Shown here: positions 45,090 to 57,093 of the stretch, in pieces
Layout of the letters: every line of letters begins with the position of its first letter
Position numbering within the stretch: the stretch's first letter is position 1
Source: Marsupella aquatica
Taxonomy: Eukaryota; Marchantiophyta
Length of the DNA: 64,000 nucleotides
Reading direction: 5' to 3'
Assembly (NCBI GenBank): GCA_973895155.1
Contig: OZ316899.1
Span: forward strand, 3,596,001-3,660,000
Notes under the pieces: model-generated
Databases searched by the model: none
Told to the model about the DNA's origin: nothing
The model's input: only the letters and a program-made list of their open reading frames with translations
Made by a program: the position numbers and the translations under genes

Positions 45090-46329
45090 TATACAAAGAC
45101 CTTGAAGGGTTATGTTCGAAACAAGGCACGTCCAGAGGCTTCTATGGCTGAAGGCTACCTTCTAGATGAATCTTTAGGATTCCTTTCTGAATACATGATC
45201 GATGTTAAGGGGACAGGAATGAGAACATGGGACTTGGAGGAGAATCCTGGTGTTGCAGGCATTGTCTTGGAAGGAGCTGGAAAGCAGATCACCTTGGAGT
45301 GGAATGATATGATAGCTATGCATCATTACATACTGGAGAATGAAGAGCTGGTGGAACCATGGTATAGGTATGAACATGGTTTATATTGTTAAGTTCTTTG
45401 TTGTTTATTATTAAACATAATTGAGTTTTGAGCAAAAATTGTGTGGGCCTAGGAGCTGACTGTCATTCTTGCCATGCAGGGTTTATGATGATCAAAAGGA
45501 GGCAATTACCAAGCACAGAGCAGATTTCCGGAAAGAATGGATGAAGAATCCAGGAAATCGGAGGAATCCTGTGCCATATCCCTATGATTTGGATGAGTTG
45601 CCTCCTTTTAGAGAATGGTTTGAAGTGACAATTAGAAGACATAATTTTGAGAATGAGTTTGAACGAATGGTGTTGGCAGCGTATAGTGTACCACCTAGTC
45701 TAAAGGCACTGTGGTACAGGGCCTGCAGAGCCTGCAGAGCCTATGGGCACCATTGGAGGACCATTCCATCACTAGGTTCCTTGATTGATTGTGACTCATT
45801 TGGGTTCAAGACTTTTGATTCTGGGATGGCTTGTACATTCACTGAGAAGCGGGTCATTAGGTCAGGGGCAACAGTAGATGAATCTGTACAATATGTGGGG
45901 GTGTTGATAGACATCTTAGTGTTGAACTATGGGCCTCTGATAAAGGAAGTGGTCATTTTCAAAGGAAGGTGGGCAAACCCATCTTGGACTCCCAAAGCCA
46001 CTGCAAGTATGAGATATGATGTGTCTGGATTGTGGCAAGTAAATTTTCAGAAGGAGCTGGGTGCTTCCAAGAAAATGGACTATGTATTGCCACGACAGAT
46101 AGAACAAGTGTTTTTTTACCCAAATGATAAGGGGATTGCATGGAGGACAATCCTCCACAAGGAATCCAGGTCTACAAGGGTGCTAGGTGATTACATGGAA
46201 GTTGATTTCCATGATACTATGGATGACAATGCTAAGTTTCACATAGAGTTGGCAAAAGCCTGTACAACTAGACAGGAGCCCGGACCAAGTACTACAGACA
46301 AAGGAAAAAGAAAGTATAAAAGGAAATGA
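45090..46329 (+). pseudogene. CACTA2 TNP2 C-terminal part
   Basis: Exon 45090-45368 opens mid-domain with LKGYVRNKARPEASMAEGYL, equivalent to LKAYVRNRARVEGSMAIGYL of CACTA1 (DUF4218-like). A GTATGA donor and a CATGCAG acceptor bound an intron. The exon from about 45480 to 46329 gives a DUF4216-like domain: YVGVLIDILVLNYGPLIKEV, then FKGRWANPS, then PRQIEQVFFYPND, and a basic tail. These two exons are open without stops, but the catalytic N-terminal two thirds are missing. Confidence 0.8.
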
Positions 46330-48811
46330 ATTGTTTGAAGATACTGTATAGTTCGGTTTCATTTAGTTGGGAGTGGGATCATACTAACATGGCATGCCAT
46401 GGTCTAGCAGTGAATGCAGCGAATACCTCCATATCTCTTTCAATATGTCACCAAATCCGGATCTGTAAAGAGCATTGGAAAGATCTGGTCAAGGCAAGTA
46501 AAATTAATATAAAACACTTGGGAAACGGAGGTGTATTAAGGAAGATACAGCCTGATTAGTGTGACGGGTTAACTTGTGGTCGGAATTAGCGGATTCGGCT
46601 TCAGTTTCGGGTTAACCCAAGCTCGGCCACGGCTTAGCTTAGGTAAGCACGGCTTCAGCTTAGCTCAGGTAAGCATGGCTTCAGCTTAGCTCAGGTCAGC
46701 ACAGCTTTAGCTTAGGCTTAACCTGGGTTCAGATTAGATTGATCCTGGGTTAGACTGAACTTGGGTTAGCCTAAACTCAGGCTCGGGTTAGCATAGGCAA
46801 GCTCGGGTTCGGGCTCAGCTTAGCCTAGGTTAGCAGATAGTGGGTAGCGGTCTAACCCGAGACCACGGGTTAGCTCTACTCGGGTTAGATAGGATAGCTA
46901 GGTTAGCCAAACTCGGGTTAGCTATGTAACTCGGGTTAGCGCAGTAGTGAGTACCCTCTCTCGGTTGCGGGGGCATAACTCTCTGTGTATTTAACAAAAT
47001 TGGCTATAATTGACCTCGTTGGAAAGAGGAGCTCAAGCCGCTTCCAACGCTGCTATCCACGCAGCAAATGGTTGAATAGAGAAATTGGGAGAGGAGGCGC
47101 AAGCTTGCAAAAACCATGGAGGAGGGCCAAATCCGAAGTACATAGCCAATTCGAGATAGAAATAAAGTTGCGAGTTAGGGTTCAGTAGTTAGAGATAGTG
47201 GCAGCTCTATTAGGGCTGGGATGGGGCTCCAGCAACGTAATATCCACCCATTTGGGCTCAGTATGAGAGTATATAGAGCAGCCTCCCGGTAGAGGCAAGG
47301 GGGGGCAACTTCAGTTGTGTGATCTCACGTAGATTGAGCAGCAGGGAGGAGCTCTGTGCAAGGAAGGCTGGGCTTGGAAGCTATGTGTTGGGGAGAGCTT
47401 GGTTGTGCTATTACTCAGGGAGTAATCAGCCATGCTTCACAACAACGTTGGCCAGGTTTGCAAGCTGGATTGTGGCTCTTTCTAGTAGGCAACACAACTG
47501 GGTTCTTTTCCCCCGATACAGAGCCTTGGTGATAGATGACGTGTTGGTGATTGTAAACTGTGGGGAGGATTTCAATGTGATTTGCGGTGAGCACATTAGG
47601 GAGGCTGAGATACTGATTGAGGGGTAGCAGGAGGAGCATTTACAGTTTAGTCTAGCAAGGCTACATGATCCATGGGGAGTCCCGGCCTTTGTCTGGTAGA
47701 GAGCACTAAGGGATTTATGGCCAGAGCTGAGCTTGCAGGGCAAGCATGAGGCCGGGCCTCATTATAGTCTGGGGTAGATCGCCGTTAGGCCTGGTACCAG
47801 CTTTGAAGTTGAGTCAACTGTGCATGCGTACTTGACATTCTGAAATGGAGGTGTGAGATCTGTACGTGCCCCCAAGAATGAAGTGCAGTGAAGGAGGTTG
47901 AGTTCAGGATTGAGTTTGCAAGGCAAGTACGGGATTGGTTCGAGTCCAATTTGCCATCGCAATCCGGAGTGAGCCGGGCTCAGGTTCAAGATTGAGCTTG
48001 CATGGCAAGCACGGGGCTTGCGGGGCAAGCACGTTGCAATCTGGAGGAGACAACCTTCGGGCCTAGTGTTCAGATCAAGTGTTCTCAGTGAACTATTGTG
48101 CACATCTTTGAATCTAATTGAGTTTTCCTCTCAGTCCTCATTTCTCTCATGGATGTGTGTGTGTGAGGCAATCTGAGTGTATGATGGGACTAGCAGCGCC
48201 ACTGAGAGGTGTACCGAGTGCATTGAAGTGGGTTGGGTGAGGGCTATCACAGCTCTGATTGCTGACAGTGGAATGGCAGAGTGGTGGGGCAATGGCTTAG
48301 AAGTCCTTAAGCCGGGAATCAGTCAGGAGTCACTGGTTTATGGGTACATTCCGGCGGCGAAATAGAAATATACCTATGACAATAAGCATACGTATAGACA
48401 TATGCGCACCGTAGCGCTAGGCCCTGTGTGTACGGGCCCGATATGAATACCTCTTCTCACCAGAACTATCATGAGCACAAGATCTGATTCCCAACCTTGG
48501 TTCCTAGGGATTGAGCTTGGGTGATGTGTGACAGAGTCTTGCTATGATAGTCTGGTGTTAAGGGCATAAATTGGTGTTTACCGGCCTTCACAACATCCCT
48601 AAGTGATCCTCAGGTACAAGGAGATGGTTTTGGCACCCAATAGTGACAGTTTTGGTGTTGAGACCCATGTCATTCGCGTGACAGATGTAGACTGGGCGCA
48701 ACATAGACCGTAGGGCGCAAGAAGGAAACAAGTGCACGTCGAACTCCTAGAAGTGAGGTTACCGCACAGAGGAGACAGAGCTCCAGACTATCAAGAATTG
48801 TCTCTGTGAGT
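46330..48811. other. CACTA2 spacer with repeat families
   Basis: No supported gene. 46560-46950 is a degenerate array of CGGGTTAGC / GGCTTCAGCTTAGCTCAGGT units, including three 26-bp near-identical units at about 46630-46710. 47720-48030 carries four copies of CTTGCANGGCAAGCACGG, each a small inverted repeat. A TATA-like AGTATATAGAG lies at about 47268. The stretch 46950-48600 may be a non-coding insertion, but no borders are visible. Confidence 0.45.
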
Positions 48812-51460
48812 ATGGTAGAGTCTGGTGATGAGGGCTCTGAATCAGATTATGACACTGATGCTGAGTACAGTGAAGATGAGAAACTAGAAAGTTCATCCAA
48901 GGTGAGATTCCTATTACATTTCACCAACATTATGAGGAAACTATAGACATTGGTAGTGATTCTGTTTAATAACATTGGTTTTAACTTGATCTGGATAGGA
49001 ACATCTGCAACCTCCATCTAAGAGCTTGGCAGATACAAAAGGAACCCCTACAAAGGTTGGACCTTCCATGAGTGGCATGGTGCAATGTTACAAAAACCCT
49101 GTGACTAGCTAGCTATTTGAATGTAAATAATTTCAAAAAATTTCAATGTATTTTTCAATGTTAATCTATGTCTCATAACTTCAGTGGTTTGCATATGTAT
49201 AGTGGTGGTTCCATCAACATCGATTGGAAAATCTGGACACTCTACAGTAGTGACATCTAGTCAGGGTTCAGGTAAGTCAATTTCAATGAAGCCTCCTAGG
49301 TATTGTATTGTAATATTTCTTGTCCCTCATTTTGCAATTGTGGATGATCAATATTGGATGCTCATTGTGTATGTAGAGGGAAGAAAGATTGCACAGAGCA
49401 ACGCAGGGAATCTAGGCAAGCCAAGAAACAATTTTAGAGAATTGGTAGTGCAAGAAGGGCTGACAATAAGAAGAAAAAATTGATAACAATAAGATTTTCA
49501 TTGCACATTTCACATTTGTGACCTATAATTTGTGTACTCAGAAGCAATTGGGTGTTTGTTTCATTCCCAATGTTGATGACTATCATTTGTGGTGTTTTTT
49601 TCAGATTCATGACAATGATATTGATGATTCTCATCCTAATAAACCATATTGGATGGAGGAGCTATGTGCCAATGTCTTGAGGTATTTTGATGTATCAGAA
49701 CCTGATTGGAACAAACAAGATCCAAATATAATTGAGGATGTGCAGAAATTGATGGATGCAGATTGGGAGTATCCAGATAAGCATTTAGTGTCTGGCAAGA
49801 AATTTATTAGTTAGTATCGGACGTTATTGAAGAGAGAACATCACAAACTAAATACTTATTGGAAGGATGTATGTAAACATGATCGCTCCAAACCAGGACC
49901 TCAATATGTTGACCCATTGAAATGGGCACGACTGGTGGATCATTTTGATAGTCCTGCTTTGCTTGCAAGGACTGTTGTGATGAAAGCAAGGAGGGCAGAA
50001 GTGGTGAACAAAGAGCATTTTGGGAGAGGAGGGGTTGTTGGAGCAAAAAAAAGATTGGTAAGAATCTTCAGATGGTCCATCTCACTGCCCAGACTATCAT
50101 TTGAATTCAAGTGTTTATCTAGTATAGGAATAAACAATGGCATGATAAGTTCTCATTAACATTTCATTTGCTTTGAATGTGATTATGTGTTTTTAGAAAG
50201 CAAGAGGAATGACAAGTCCTGTTATATCAAAACTTGTGTCTAGTAGTCTAGTCCCCCCAGTGCAGATCAGTCCATCTTTGGGCAGTGGTGAACATCGAGG
50301 CAGTAGTTTTGTTGGAATTGGATCTGCACATGGATCAGCGGTATGTAAATGAAAACTTGTGTGTATATTCAATTTGATTATCAGGTATCCATGATGTTCA
50401 AATTGTCTTTGATGATTGACATTGTATGGTGTGTTTGTGTATGTAGACTCCGCTGTCGAGGGAAACTACAATTCAGGAACCAGCTCGGTTACTCAAGCTT
50501 GAACAGTCTGTGGAGAATTTGACCAAGTTTGAGTTCAAAGTGGACAATTTAACATCTATGATGACTTCTTTCATTGCACAAAGTCAACAAAATCAGTTCC
50601 ATATGCAATTATCAAATGCAATTGCTACTAAGGTGGTGGTTGAGCCTGAAGGTAGTAGCAGGAAGCGTTCTCTTACTTTCTCAGACGATGGTGGTGTTAA
50701 GAACATACAAGCTTATACTCTATTCATGTTATGCTATAGTTTATTTTTCAATTTAGAATTAAGTTTTCTAAGCATTCATTGTTTTGTTTTGTTGTAGCTT
50801 CTTTAGGGGAGAATCCTGTATCACAGCGAGAGAAATCGGATACCTTAACAAGGCAGAAGCCAAAGCCAAGTATGGGAGAAACAAATTTGGGAGCACTACA
50901 GGAACCTTGCATTGTACAAAGCAGCATTGGTAATGGTGAGAGTGATGAGATTGCTGTCACAGATGAATAGATAGTGTCAAATGCAATTCAGGAACAAGAG
51001 GCTACACCACCTAGGCCTTCAAAGAGGTTCAAGAAATCAACCTCTATCATTATCTCACCTAGTGAACGAGTACTAGTTCTCTCCCCAAATCCAGCAACAA
51101 AGGTGAAATTGTCTTTAGTTGGCTCATGTTGTTAAATTGATGATATGTCCAAATCAGTACTACAAGTATTTTGTTCTAACAATTTTGTGTGTGGCAATTT
51201 TCAAAAGGAGATGCTGTAGAAGTACAAAGCGTTGTGGATCGCTCTACAGTTGTTGCTAGAGGTGAAGTGACAAGGTTACCAGGAGAGGATAAATTTCATT
51301 GTGTCATGATTGAGAACCCTTGGGTGTGAGTATTAGTTAAGGCATTGTATTGTGATGATGCAGCATTGCCAATGCCCAACAAAGAAGAGAAACAACTCTG
51401 CTTACGGGATGTGTTAGGAATGAATACATTGTGGAATGCTAGGTTTCTTCGGAAGTGTTG
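48812..51460 (+). pseudogene. CACTA2 Transposase_24/TNPA-type gene
   Basis: Multi-exon. 48812-48901 is an acidic start ending at a GTGAG donor. 49605-50057 is the main exon, with TAG at 49812-49814, and reads YFDVSEPDWNKQDPN then DPLKWARLVDHFDSPALLA and a GRGGVVGAKK end. This is the pattern of the plant Transposase_24 domain. 50457-50720 is a coiled-coil-like segment with LLKLEQSVENLTKFEFKVDN. 51206-51460 gives VVDRSTVVARGEVTRLPGED then DDAALPMPNKEE and LGMNTLWNARFL, the usual C-terminal module, with one TGA near 51326. It probably binds subterminal motifs and regulates excision. Confidence 0.7.
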
Positions 51461-51735
51461 AACATTTTCTTTGATCATGTAGAACAAACAATTTTTGAAT
51501 GTTTTGGTTACCATTGTTTCACTCATGCGAGTGGAAAATGAGTACTTTCTATCATTTCATCATAAAGACTTATGTTTTTTCAATTGTTCTATATTAGAGC
51601 TTGTGAATGGTGGAGTGTGAATTTCCAAATACAATGATGAATGATGGATAAAGTGATGTTTTTGTTTACCGTTTTAAGTGGATTCATTGTATGTGATTTT
51701 GAATATAACTATGAGCACCTCTTAGATACATCCCA

Positions 51736-52372
51736 AATGACATTACTTAAAGACACCTTGTATGACACCCTATATGACACCCTATATGACACCCTGTATG
51801 ACACCATGTATGACACCCTCAATGACACTCTGTATGACACCCTATATGACACTCTGTATGACACCATGTATGACACCCTCAATGACACCATGTATGACAC
51901 CATGTATGATACCCTCAATGACACCATGTATGACACCCTCAATGACACCCTCAATGACACCTTGTATGATATTTTTAATGACACCATGTATGACATCCTC
52001 AATGACACCCTCAATGACACCTTAAATGGTTTATTATTGTGTCATTTACAACATGTCTGATATGACATATAATGACAACCGTGCATACTTGCCACGTGTT
52101 GTGATATGATTTGTTTAAATATGTGTCATTAAAGACATGACCAAATGACCGACGGTCGTTCATTCAGTCATTTAAGACAACATGTCATTTCAGAAATATT
52201 GTGTCATTTAGGACTACCATAAATGACTAATGAGAGTTTTAGTCATTTGTCTTAATTGACTGTCCTAAAAGACAAGGCATGTATGACAAGAAAGCTCTAG
52301 TCATATATTGGTACATATGACTCATTTTTCAGCCCTCATTCTAGTCCTTTAAGACACTATTTTTCACTAGTG
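51736..52372. repeat. CACTA2 subterminal repeats
   Basis: 51745-52030 is a minisatellite of about 24 units of 12 bp, TGACACCNTNTA type, alternating between TGTATGACACC, TATATGACACC and CAATGACACC. Beyond it, TGTCATTTA/TAAATGACA motifs in both orientations continue to the terminal CACTAGTG. Confidence 0.8.
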
Positions 52373-52385
52373 TTCAGGCCAATAT

Positions 52386-52748
52386 ATGTACAATTTCTTT
52401 GTGCAAATCAATGATGTTGTTTATCAAGTGTGGGAAGAAGCCGACTGCCAATTGTTTGGAGTCATTGGGCATGAGTTTCATATGCAAGTTGGCACATAGG
52501 AAAGAGATTGTTTCCGTGTCATGAATGAGTGTTGGGCAATGAGAATTGTGGAGAACAAGAGCAAGAAAACTAAACAGATATTAGGGATTCAGAAGATGAG
52601 AACCAACCCAACATACCAACAAACAGGGGAAGGAGCCAAGGAAACAAGAGTGGAACAAGTGGAGGTCGCAATACAAGCACTTAACCTTGGAGCAGTGGAA
52701 ATAGAGGACAAAATTCAAGAACGATCGCTCAGGAGAACTATTAACTGA
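52386..52748 (+). pseudogene. Unrecognised exon right of CACTA2
   Basis: A frame of 120 codons opens after a TTCAG acceptor-like site at 52376 and has one TAG at 52497-52499, stop at 52746-52748. It contains NFFVQINDVVYQVWEE and a charged Lys/Glu-rich second half. No family recognised. It may be host sequence in which CACTA2 inserted. Confidence 0.35.
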
Positions 52749-53359
52749 AGAACAACCAGCAAGGAGATGCAATATCCAGTAACAAGTAATAGTTAAGAAT
52801 TACTTGTTTTATTAGACCAACATAATAGATAACCATTAACAAGTAACCTTAGTGGAATAAAACGATTATAGAAATCAAATAAACAGTTTGGCAGTTACAA
52901 CTGCTGATAGTTAGGAGAAGTTAGGAAAAACCAGTTTGTATGAAAGATATGGTGTAGTAAAGTAGGAGTGAGAAGGGTATTTTGTTGTGGAAACTTTTAG
53001 GATCAGGAAGCTAGAGAGGCAGCCCAAGAAGAGGTAGTGCCGAATTGCTAGACCTGGAGGTAGAGAGATGGGAGCTCATGCAAGAAAAACCATGTAAAGA
53101 AATTGATGTGTTCATGGAATGAAAGATGCAGTCAATACATATTGGCAAAACTATAGGGAGTATCAGATTCCATAGCTTGTATATGTTGTATGTCAGTAGA
53201 GTTAAAGTTAAGAAGTTAATTGTAAAGAAAAGATGGTTAGAAATATTGACATTTGACAATGGGAAAATTTATTTGGATTTGGTTGGAACGTGTTAAAGGG
53301 AGAATAAGTATTGTATGGCATGTAGAAATTGAGATTGTACACTATTAAGAAAATTCCTG
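52749..53359. other. AT-rich intergenic, nothing recognised
   Basis: No ORF, repeat or structure that I can support, apart from a locally repeated AACAAGTAA motif at about 52780-52850. Confidence 0.5.
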
Positions 53360-53683
53360 CAAGATTAGTGTGGCACGGTTCCCAAGACCTCTAACACCGA
53401 GAACTACCCTCAACCGATCATAAACCACTTGGTTATGTCGGTCCTCTTTCCTTACGGCAGCTATTTAGCTTGGAAACGCGATACTCTCCTTGGGTCCACA
53501 CTTACCAGACCGATTCTTTCACTGGGCTTGTGAATTGTGCACAACTGAGACACCTAATTCCTCTTTAACTTCTTCAGGTATATTTGTATTTCGCCCCCGG
53601 AATGTACCTCTACGGCTTAATTTCTTAAGCCGGCTGAAGGTCTTTTTCAGACTGACTCAACCCACACTTCACCGACTAACACT
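53360..53683 (-). pseudogene. Gypsy gag 3' fragment, inverted copy
   Basis: Read on the minus strand it gives RRGTFRGRNTNIPEEVKEEL and downstream non-coding sequence. It matches the plus-strand gag end and following sequence at 56330-56600 over about 270 bp. It is therefore a second, oppositely oriented fragment of the same element family. Confidence 0.7.
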
Positions 53684-54239
53684 CTCAATCCTCACTGTTC
53701 TCTCAGAGTTTGATTTGGGCAGTCTCCAATCAAGGCAATGCAATTGTATTTTGCTCAACAGTTCACCCTATCTGACTTTAATCGATCAAGCAACAGATAT
53801 CATAACACTCAACTTCTTGGATGGCAAGAATCTGCAAACTATGCAATGAAGCCAACTCAATTCAAACAATTGCTCAGAAATCCAAGGGAACTGGTGGTTT
53901 ACTGATACCCTGCGGTCTAGATTTAGCCGAGAGCTTCCTGTGTTTACAACAATACACATTAACACTAAAGCCTTGACTAAGAAAAAGCCCCTGAAACCAC
54001 GCTGCCCAGGTTTTTATCCTTGCAGCGCTTTAAAAAACAACAACAGAGATCCTAACCACCACACATGGCCTTCCACCGCGATAATCCTAAAAAAAACTAT
54101 CACCTAAAAACTTGAATAGCTCGGAACCCTGTGTGAACCGAGCATCTACTACTATCTAAGCCGACAGGGCACTACTTGCCCTGTCCCATCCTACAACGGT
54201 CGCGCCCTTCTGGCCCAAGCCCTTCTCCTGCCGCCACGT
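53684..54239. other. Spacer, no gene seen
   Basis: Low-complexity and C-rich; no supported feature. Confidence 0.4.
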
Positions 54240-54274
54240 CCTCCTTCCAACCGATGATTGGCCCTCCTTAATTG

Positions 54275-55075
54275 TCAAATGACCGGGGGTAAGTCCGAAT
54301 CTTCCGACTCTGCACCTTCTCCTGCCATCAGCCCCGGCCTGACCCCTTCGGCTTCTGTTTTGCCGGCCCCGGCATCGGTCTCGGCATCGGCATCTGCATC
54401 TGCATCCGCATCCTCCTGGGAAACGGCTTGGAGAGCCTTTGCCTTAACTTCCTCAATCCAAGCCTTTTCCCCGATGCGCTCGGTCTCGATAACCCATGGT
54501 TTCACGTTCTGTGTGTCCATAGAAGCAGTACCATCGTCTAAACCTATTACCGCAGCTCCAAGTTGATCCGCAGTACTTACCTCTACCACCGCTGCCTTCA
54601 GGGCCACAGTACCACAAATGTGAGCAGCCATGCTCTCGACTTCCTCCGGAGTGGCTTTAAGGGTTTTAACTTTATTATCGCCTGGCCCCATGAACGTCTT
54701 TGCCAAGTCTGCCACCAACTACATGGCTTTGCCCCCAGTCACACTTGACAACAGAGAGCTTGGCTTCGGCTTCGGCTTCACTATATTTCCGCCTACCATA
54801 CTACTGTCGGGAAGCCTTTCAGTTGGTGACCCATATCCCGCTTCGGCATACTTCTTCAATTTCTGCGTTTGATTGTCGGCACGCCTCTGTAGCGCGATCA
54901 TCTTATCCTTGGCATCCTCCAATTCTTGAGATACGTCTTCAACTTCATCGTTAAGCCATAGTATCTCGGCCTTGGCCGTCTTCAACTCCTCATTTAAGAT
55001 CTGCACGATCTCCAACTTGCTTATCTACGGCTGCTTTCAAGGAGTCGTTGATACCTTCCAGTTTTGTGACCTCAC
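54275..55075 (-). pseudogene. Coiled-coil retroelement ORF fragment
   Basis: One minus frame runs from about 55015 to 54275 with a TAG at 54719-54721. It starts with a strong coiled coil (LNEELKTAKAEILWLNDEVE onward), then a helical part and a C-terminal run of DA repeats from a (GATGCA/GATGCC) hexamer microsatellite at about 54370-54415. A frameshift near 55018 extends the coiled coil upstream. It resembles in style the gypsy1 coiled-coil ORF and is probably the extra ORF of a gypsy relative, inserted against a gag fragment in the opposite direction. Confidence 0.45.
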
Positions 55076-56420
55076 ACCAAGGGAAGGTCGAGCAGCACAA
55101 AGGGAAGAATCGCAATTGCAGCAAATTCAGAAGTGGAAGGAGTCATGGAGAGTTAAGGTTGCAACCGGCAACGGCGATTCACAAATTGCTTTTGAAGAAG
55201 AACTGGTGAGTGAAGAAGGGGATCTGTCGAGTAGCAATGTGCCCAGTACCCAACCCAATTCACCAGTACAAGTAATGGGTGAGCCAGACCCACAATTTGG
55301 TGGTCGAGCAGCACCACGGCTCAGCCAGAGATCACGAATCCATTATAAAGCATTTCATGGAAAGCATGAGGAGGATCCAGATGACTGGCTTGAGAAGTTT
55401 GATGGTACGGCAACTGCTAATGGAGAGTCGGTTATCAAGATGTAGATCCTAGTATCTATTCATTAAAAGTGTATTATTATTCAATTTATGAACATTTGGG
55501 CAATAGAAAGTGTACATTTGGCTTTCAAAAAGTGTACATTTGGGCAAGATATAAAGGTGACGGCCATCAGATGTACCACCATGTTCATCCTTTGTAAATG
55601 AACTAGGATGAGACTCCTTCTAGTAAAGATCATTTTTGTCCCCTTAAGTTTACAATTAACCATTTGGGTGAAGAGTATTGTACTATAGTGTACCTTTTGG
55701 GGTTAAAAAGTGTACATTTAGAGACCAAAAAGTGAACATTTAGAAGACTAAAAGTGAATAAAATAAAATACACTTTTAATGAATAGGGTGAGTACCTGGG
55801 TTGTTTAAGGGTGAGTCTCGACCGTGGTACTCTAATTTGGAACCAGGAGAGCAGAATGAGAGCAGAATGAGTGGGTCACCTTTAAATAGCTATTTGTCAA
55901 AGAATTCTGTCCCATTGGGACATCTGAATTGGCAATGTTGAAGCTAGGACGGCTTCAATTCAAGGAGAACAAGTCTTTCAGGAAGTTTTTGCAGCAATTC
56001 TACAAATTGGTGCGGCGAACCAAGACCAATGCATCAGACAAAATGCAGTTGCAATGGTTGGTTAATGCTTTACCACAGAAGATGAGCTTTGCGATTTGGA
56101 AGGGGAATCCGGAGTCTCTAGCCGAAGTAATTTGTGATATTCAGCTCTACATCAATGCAAATATCACGAGCAGGAAAAAACACTATAAGTCCAAGGACTC
56201 ATCTTCTGAAGAGGGATCAGGCAAGAAAGAAGAAAAGAAGAAGCGATCCAAGAAAGCCAAGGAGGGGAGTAGCAGCTCTGAGGATGATACCAGTAAGAGT
56301 GAAACATCTTCCAGTTTGGAGGATGGAGAAAAGAGAAAAACCTTCAGTCGGCTTAAGAGATTAAGCCGTAGGGGTACATTCCGGGGGCAAAATACAAACA
56401 TACCCAACGAAGTCAATTGA
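55072..56420 (+). pseudogene. Gypsy3 gag, split by an inverted-repeat element
   Basis: The part to 55450 contains RLSQRSRIHYKAFHGKHEED and PDDWLEKFDGTATANGESVI, homologous to the gypsy1 gag. It breaks at AGTA (55451-55454) and resumes at 55791 with PGLFKGESRPWYSNLEPG, which aligns with PGVMRGEARPWYNSLPPG of gypsy1. Further stops and shifts precede a frame from 55929 to 56420 (FRKFLQQFYKLV, then a Ser/Glu/Lys tail). No zinc knuckles or pol follow. Confidence 0.75.
55455..55790. mobile_element. Inverted-repeat element with GTGTACATTTGG units, copy 3 (complete)
   Basis: Terminal inverted repeats of 20 bp are perfect: CTATTCATTAAAAGTGTATT at 55456-55475 and its complement at 55767-55786. AGTA flanks it on both sides (55451-55454 and 55791-55794), and removing the insert restores the gag alignment. 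The internal part has a few GTGTACATTT units in both halves and non-repetitive sequence in the middle. At 336 bp and non-coding, it defines the family found at 3816 and 44937. Confidence 0.88.
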
Positions 56421-56592
56421 GGAATTAGGCGTCTCAACAATACACAATTCAAAGCCTAGTGAAAGAATCAGTCCAGCATAGTGTGGATCAAAGAGTAGAC
56501 CGCGTTTCCAAGCCAAATAGTAGCCAAACCACCATAAGCCGACCATAAGTAGTGGTTCATAGCCGATTGCGGATGGTTCTTGGGGTTAGAGG

Positions 56593-56790
56593 TGTTGGGA
56601 AACGCGCCACATGCGGTCTTATTACAAAATTAAAAAGTTTAAAGTGTTGCAACCCCTAGGACAAGTCTACCTAAGGTTAGGACTAAACCCCTAACCCATG
56701 GGGGTTACACCACCAACCACCTAGACAGCCACCTATGTATATGAAGGGATTGGATGAGTAAAGAAGTTGGAGTTATTGTGATGTTGAACA
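56593..56790 (+). repeat. Copia1 5' LTR (198 bp)
   Basis: It begins TGTTGGGAAACGC and ends GATGTTGAACA. It is followed at 56792 by CGTTATCAACACAAGCG, which resembles the TTATCAGCACGAG leader seen next to the LTR in many plant copia elements (an unusual primer-binding region). The 3' LTR is not in the window. Confidence 0.65.
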
Positions 56791-57093
56791 CGTTATCAAC
56801 ACAAGCGTGCTCACTGGATTTTTTAAGCCATGGGTGCACATCGATTCCAATGACAATCCCGATTTCAATTTGAGGCCTCAATTCTAGACTGAAGTTCCAT
56901 TTTTTTTACTCCCCATTAATAATTTGATGGAGGGAATATGATTGTGGACGACCAATATACATCCTCGACAACAATCCAGGAAATTTCAATCATTACAATC
57001 TGAGGCAAATACATCTGCCAAATGTTACACATCACAAAATATCCTTGAGCATAGAAGGATCTGCACCAAGATGATAAGAAACTACACTCATCA

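Larger units (their letters stand above)
45073..52372. mobile_element. CACTA transposon CACTA2, left-truncated
   Basis: The right end is TTTTTCACTAGTG at 52360-52372, the complement of a CACTAGTGAAAA terminus. Within it come the C-terminal part of a TNP2 gene, a long repeat-rich spacer, a TNPA/Transposase_24-type gene and TGACACC-type subterminal repeats. The left terminus and the transposase core are absent. It is a different subfamily from CACTA1 by terminal sequence. Confidence 0.75.

Noticed and set aside
51641-52060. ORF of 139 codons with DTLYDTMYDTLND repeats
   Set aside because: It is a translation of the 12-bp minisatellite and is open on both strands because the unit length is a multiple of three.
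54370-54415. Functional Asp-Ala repeat protein
   Set aside because: The stretch is a hexamer microsatellite within a decayed retroelement ORF.
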